A DNA stretch of 64,000 nt, taken from JBAYIE01 sp965279165. Its GTDB lineage: Bacteria > Bacteroidota > Bacteroidia > UKL13-3. The notes beneath the pieces were generated by a model, which ran no database searches, was not told the DNA's origin, and was given only the letters and a program-made list of their open reading frames with translations. Below are positions 61,906-64,000 of this stretch, piece by piece (position 1 is the first letter of the stretch; each line of letters starts with the position of its first letter). The DNA lies in assembly GCA_965279165.1 (NCBI GenBank), contig OZ257140.1, positions 1,488,001 through 1,552,000 on the forward strand. The letters run 5' to 3'. A program made the translations under genes and the position numbers.

Positions 61906-64000
61906 ATGAAAAAACAACTACTCTTTCTTTTTATGGCATTATTGTGTGTATGCATGCAAAGTAATGCGCAACAACTTAGTGCTCCCGATGTAGAAGCGGT
62001 TTATGGAGGACGAATCAATGCTATTACAGGTTACGATAAAGGAGGCGACACCTCTCGAATCTTCATCGCAACCGAAAGTGCCAACTCTGTTTTTTATGCC
62101 GATGTGGTTACCAATCCGGCTTCGAGTACCTCCGCAAGTTTCTCTGATTTTACCGTAATGCCCGGTTTAAATGCTGCGGCCAACTATGGAAGTATTTCCA
62201 ATTTGTATGCACACGAAGGTTCAGGAATGGTGTTTTTTACTTATGGCGATAAGCTTTTAAGTGCTAGTACTTCATCCTCTACAGTCAATACGGTTTCTTC
62301 TTCAGGCAACCATTATATGCAAATCAAAGGCAATACCATGCTTTATTTTAAACAAGGAACAAGCAACACCTTTAACTTTGGCACCCTAAACTCATCCGGT
62401 ACTTTTACCGCCGGAACTGGTTCACCATTGCTCACAACCATTACCGGTTCACCATCTATTTATATCCATCCGGTTAATAACAAAGTATACCTTTTTGTTG
62501 CAGGTTCATTTAGTACCGCACCAAAATTATACCGCTCGTCTGATGCATATACGGCATTATCTGCAACCACTACATTCACCGATATTTCTCCAACAACTTT
62601 AGGAACAACAGTTGAGTGGAGAGCTTGTGGAATCGGTCCGGATGGTAGGGTATTTATCGGTGGCTCAACCAGCACAACAAAATATTCGGCTCATACCGAC
62701 AACGATACTGCATGGTATTCGGCAACCACGAATATTGCAGGAGTTGCTGATACCCGTTACGCTTTCGGTGGAACCGGTTCTAACTATTATGTATATTTTT
62801 CTTCTTCTTATAATACCCATCGTGGAGATAGTGGATATTGGAAAAATTATGGTGATCCCGGTGGGTTCGAAACCCATCCAAACGATGGTGATGTATACAC
62901 GGATCCAAATGACAGCAATGTGGTTTATATGACAACCGATCAAGGTATCGGTGCCTCTACCAACAGAGGTTCAACCATTTTTGAAATCGACGAAGGTGTG
63001 GAAGCAGTGCAGGTTAATGATTTTGACATGACCACAGATAAAAATACAGCATGGATTGCTTCAAAAGCAGGAGTAAGAAAAGTAAGTAATTACAAAACAT
63101 CCAAACAATGGACCCCTGCTATGTTTCCAAATGGAGACGGGTCTCCTTATTATTCAGCTGAAATGAGCAACAACGATACCAATACCGTTTATGTTGGAAA
63201 TCTTCGTGTGTATAAAACAACCAATGGTTCGAGTTGGTCGCAAATCTTTTCGCCGGAGAATGCTCCTTATAATTATGGTGCTGTTGGTGCCAGAGTAGAA
63301 ACCATCGAAGTTTGTGACTATGATCCAAACACCATTTTTGCAGGTTATTATATTGAGGGTACAACCAAAGGTGGATTGTATTATTCAACCAACGGTGGTA
63401 CAAATTGGAATATTTTATACCTGCATGCAAGTTCGGGATATAATGATGTGGATGTTTGGGATATCGTATTTAACAAAGAGGGAGCCGATACCGTTGCTTA
63501 TGTTGGAGTTGACTATGATGTAGCCGCAGCAACAGGTAGAAGTATATATAAATTAACCAAATCAGGAAGCACTTGGACTCCTGCTCAAGATATGAATGCT
63601 GCAACCACAAGCACCGGAACAACCATAGTTGTTACCATACGCGATTTACATAAATCATCAACCGGAGATACTTTATTTGCTACCGGAACAGATGCCGGAA
63701 CAAACCATCCTGTTGCATATTATAAGCCAATTACCGCAACAGGGAAATGGACGCCTTATACCACATCCGGATTTCCAATCGTTGCCGGTAAAAAAGGTTC
63801 TGCAGTAACCCTCGGTATAGATACGGTTTACTGTGCGGTTGATAATGAAATTTATATTTATCCAACTGCTGGAACAGCTTGGTCACTTGGATATTCGTAT
63901 CCGGTAGGCACACAAATTAATTTCCTTTACTACGACGAATTGTTAGCCGGAACAGGAACCGGTTTGTATGGACATATAGGCAACGGTGGTAGTACAGGCT
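61906..64000 (+). CDS. Large secreted propeller-like protein, 3' end beyond the window
   Basis: The frame opens at ATG 61906 and stays open to base 64000 (698 codons shown). It has a signal peptide (1-21, cut after SNA) and then a beta-rich chain with BNR/Asp-box-like turns such as YYSTNGGTNW (about 492-501) and VYKTTNGSSW (about 435-444), as in sialidase- or sortilin-like propellers. Asp-rich turns recur through the length. A T9SS tail is expected past the window end but cannot be seen. It is divergent from the surface-protein cluster. Confidence 0.8.
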   Translation, partial: MKKQLLFLFMALLCVCMQSNAQQLSAPDVEAVYGGRINAITGYDKGGDTSRIFIATESANSVFYADVVTNPASSTSASFSDFTVMPGLNAAANYGSISNLYAHEGSGMVFFTYGDKLLSASTSSSTVNTVSSSGNHYMQIKGNTMLYFKQGTSNTFNFGTLNSSGTFTAGTGSPLLTTITGSPSIYIHPVNNKVYLFVAGSFSTAPKLYRSSDAYTALSATTTFTDISPTTLGTTVEWRACGIGPDGRVFIGGSTSTTKYSAHTDNDTAWYSATTNIAGVADTRYAFGGTGSNYYVYFSSSYNTHRGDSGYWKNYGDPGGFETHPNDGDVYTDPNDSNVVYMTTDQGIGASTNRGSTIFEIDEGVEAVQVNDFDMTTDKNTAWIASKAGVRKVSNYKTSKQWTPAMFPNGDGSPYYSAEMSNNDTNTVYVGNLRVYKTTNGSSWSQIFSPENAPYNYGAVGARVETIEVCDYDPNTIFAGYYIEGTTKGGLYYSTNGGTNWNILYLHASSGYNDVDVWDIVFNKEGADTVAYVGVDYDVAAATGRSIYKLTKSGSTWTPAQDMNAATTSTGTTIVVTIRDLHKSSTGDTLFATGTDAGTNHPVAYYKPITATGKWTPYTTSGFPIVAGKKGSAVTLGIDTVYCAVDNEIYIYPTAGTAWSLGYSYPVGTQINFLYYDELLAGTGTGLYGHIGNGGSTG

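Overview
The window looks like chromosomal DNA of a free-living member of the Bacteroidota, probably near the Chitinophagales/Sphingobacteriales/Flavobacteriales. The evidence is AT-rich sequence, C-terminal type IX secretion (T9SS) sorting domains on several large proteins, a carboxypeptidase-regulatory-domain TonB receptor, promoters of the TTG-N19/20-TAnnTTTG type, a LytTR two-component system with a propeller sensor, DUF5777 and LIC_10190 families, a four-helix-bundle gene, and intergenic repeats typical of the phylum. I saw no rRNA, tRNA, CRISPR array, prophage or complete insertion sequence.

Layout. Positions 1-9.6 kb carry housekeeping and envelope genes: the pssA end, purS, an M28 peptidase, tdk, a CorA-type channel, NADP isocitrate dehydrogenase, acetyl-CoA synthetase, and a glycosyltransferase/metallophosphoesterase pair. 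Positions 10.3-19.4 kb hold three same-strand genes: an OlsF-like bifunctional aminolipid acyltransferase, a TonB-dependent receptor and a duplicated beta-helix T9SS protein. Each is preceded by an array of TTAACA-like hexamers on an exact 11-bp period, which looks like a Pho-type operator. I read these three genes as a candidate phosphate-starvation regulon. Positions 19.7-31.5 kb hold purQ, a PIN/DUF6364 toxin-antitoxin pair with its own promoter and operator, dxs, a universal stress protein, a PaaG-like hydratase, galE-rfbB, and the rplM-rpsI-rpsB-tsf cluster.

Positions 31.6-39.2 kb begin with a Kazal/T9SS protein and continue into a periplasm-facing electron-transfer module. This module has a Tat-signal ferredoxin, an NrfD-type quinol subunit, four heme-motif proteins and two barrels, but no catalytic molybdoenzyme. 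Positions 39.3-45.4 kb hold a four-helix-bundle gene flanked by inverted copies of a 14-bp word, a TerB-like protein, a Cys/Met-metabolism PLP enzyme, a polytopic membrane protein, a threonine dehydrogenase-like SDR enzyme and mnmE.

Positions 45.5-61.6 kb are a six-gene minus-strand cluster with gaps of about 50 bp or less: a beta-helix protein, a 1643-residue T9SS repeat protein, two paralogous YadA-head/tail-fibre-like surface proteins, a hybrid-length propeller histidine kinase and its LytTR regulator. A further large secreted propeller-like protein starts at 61906 and runs off the window. The two most interesting units are the 11-bp-phased operator regulon (10.3-19.4 kb) and the surface-fibre/two-component cluster (45.5-61.6 kb). 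All function calls come from reading the sequence; no searches were run.
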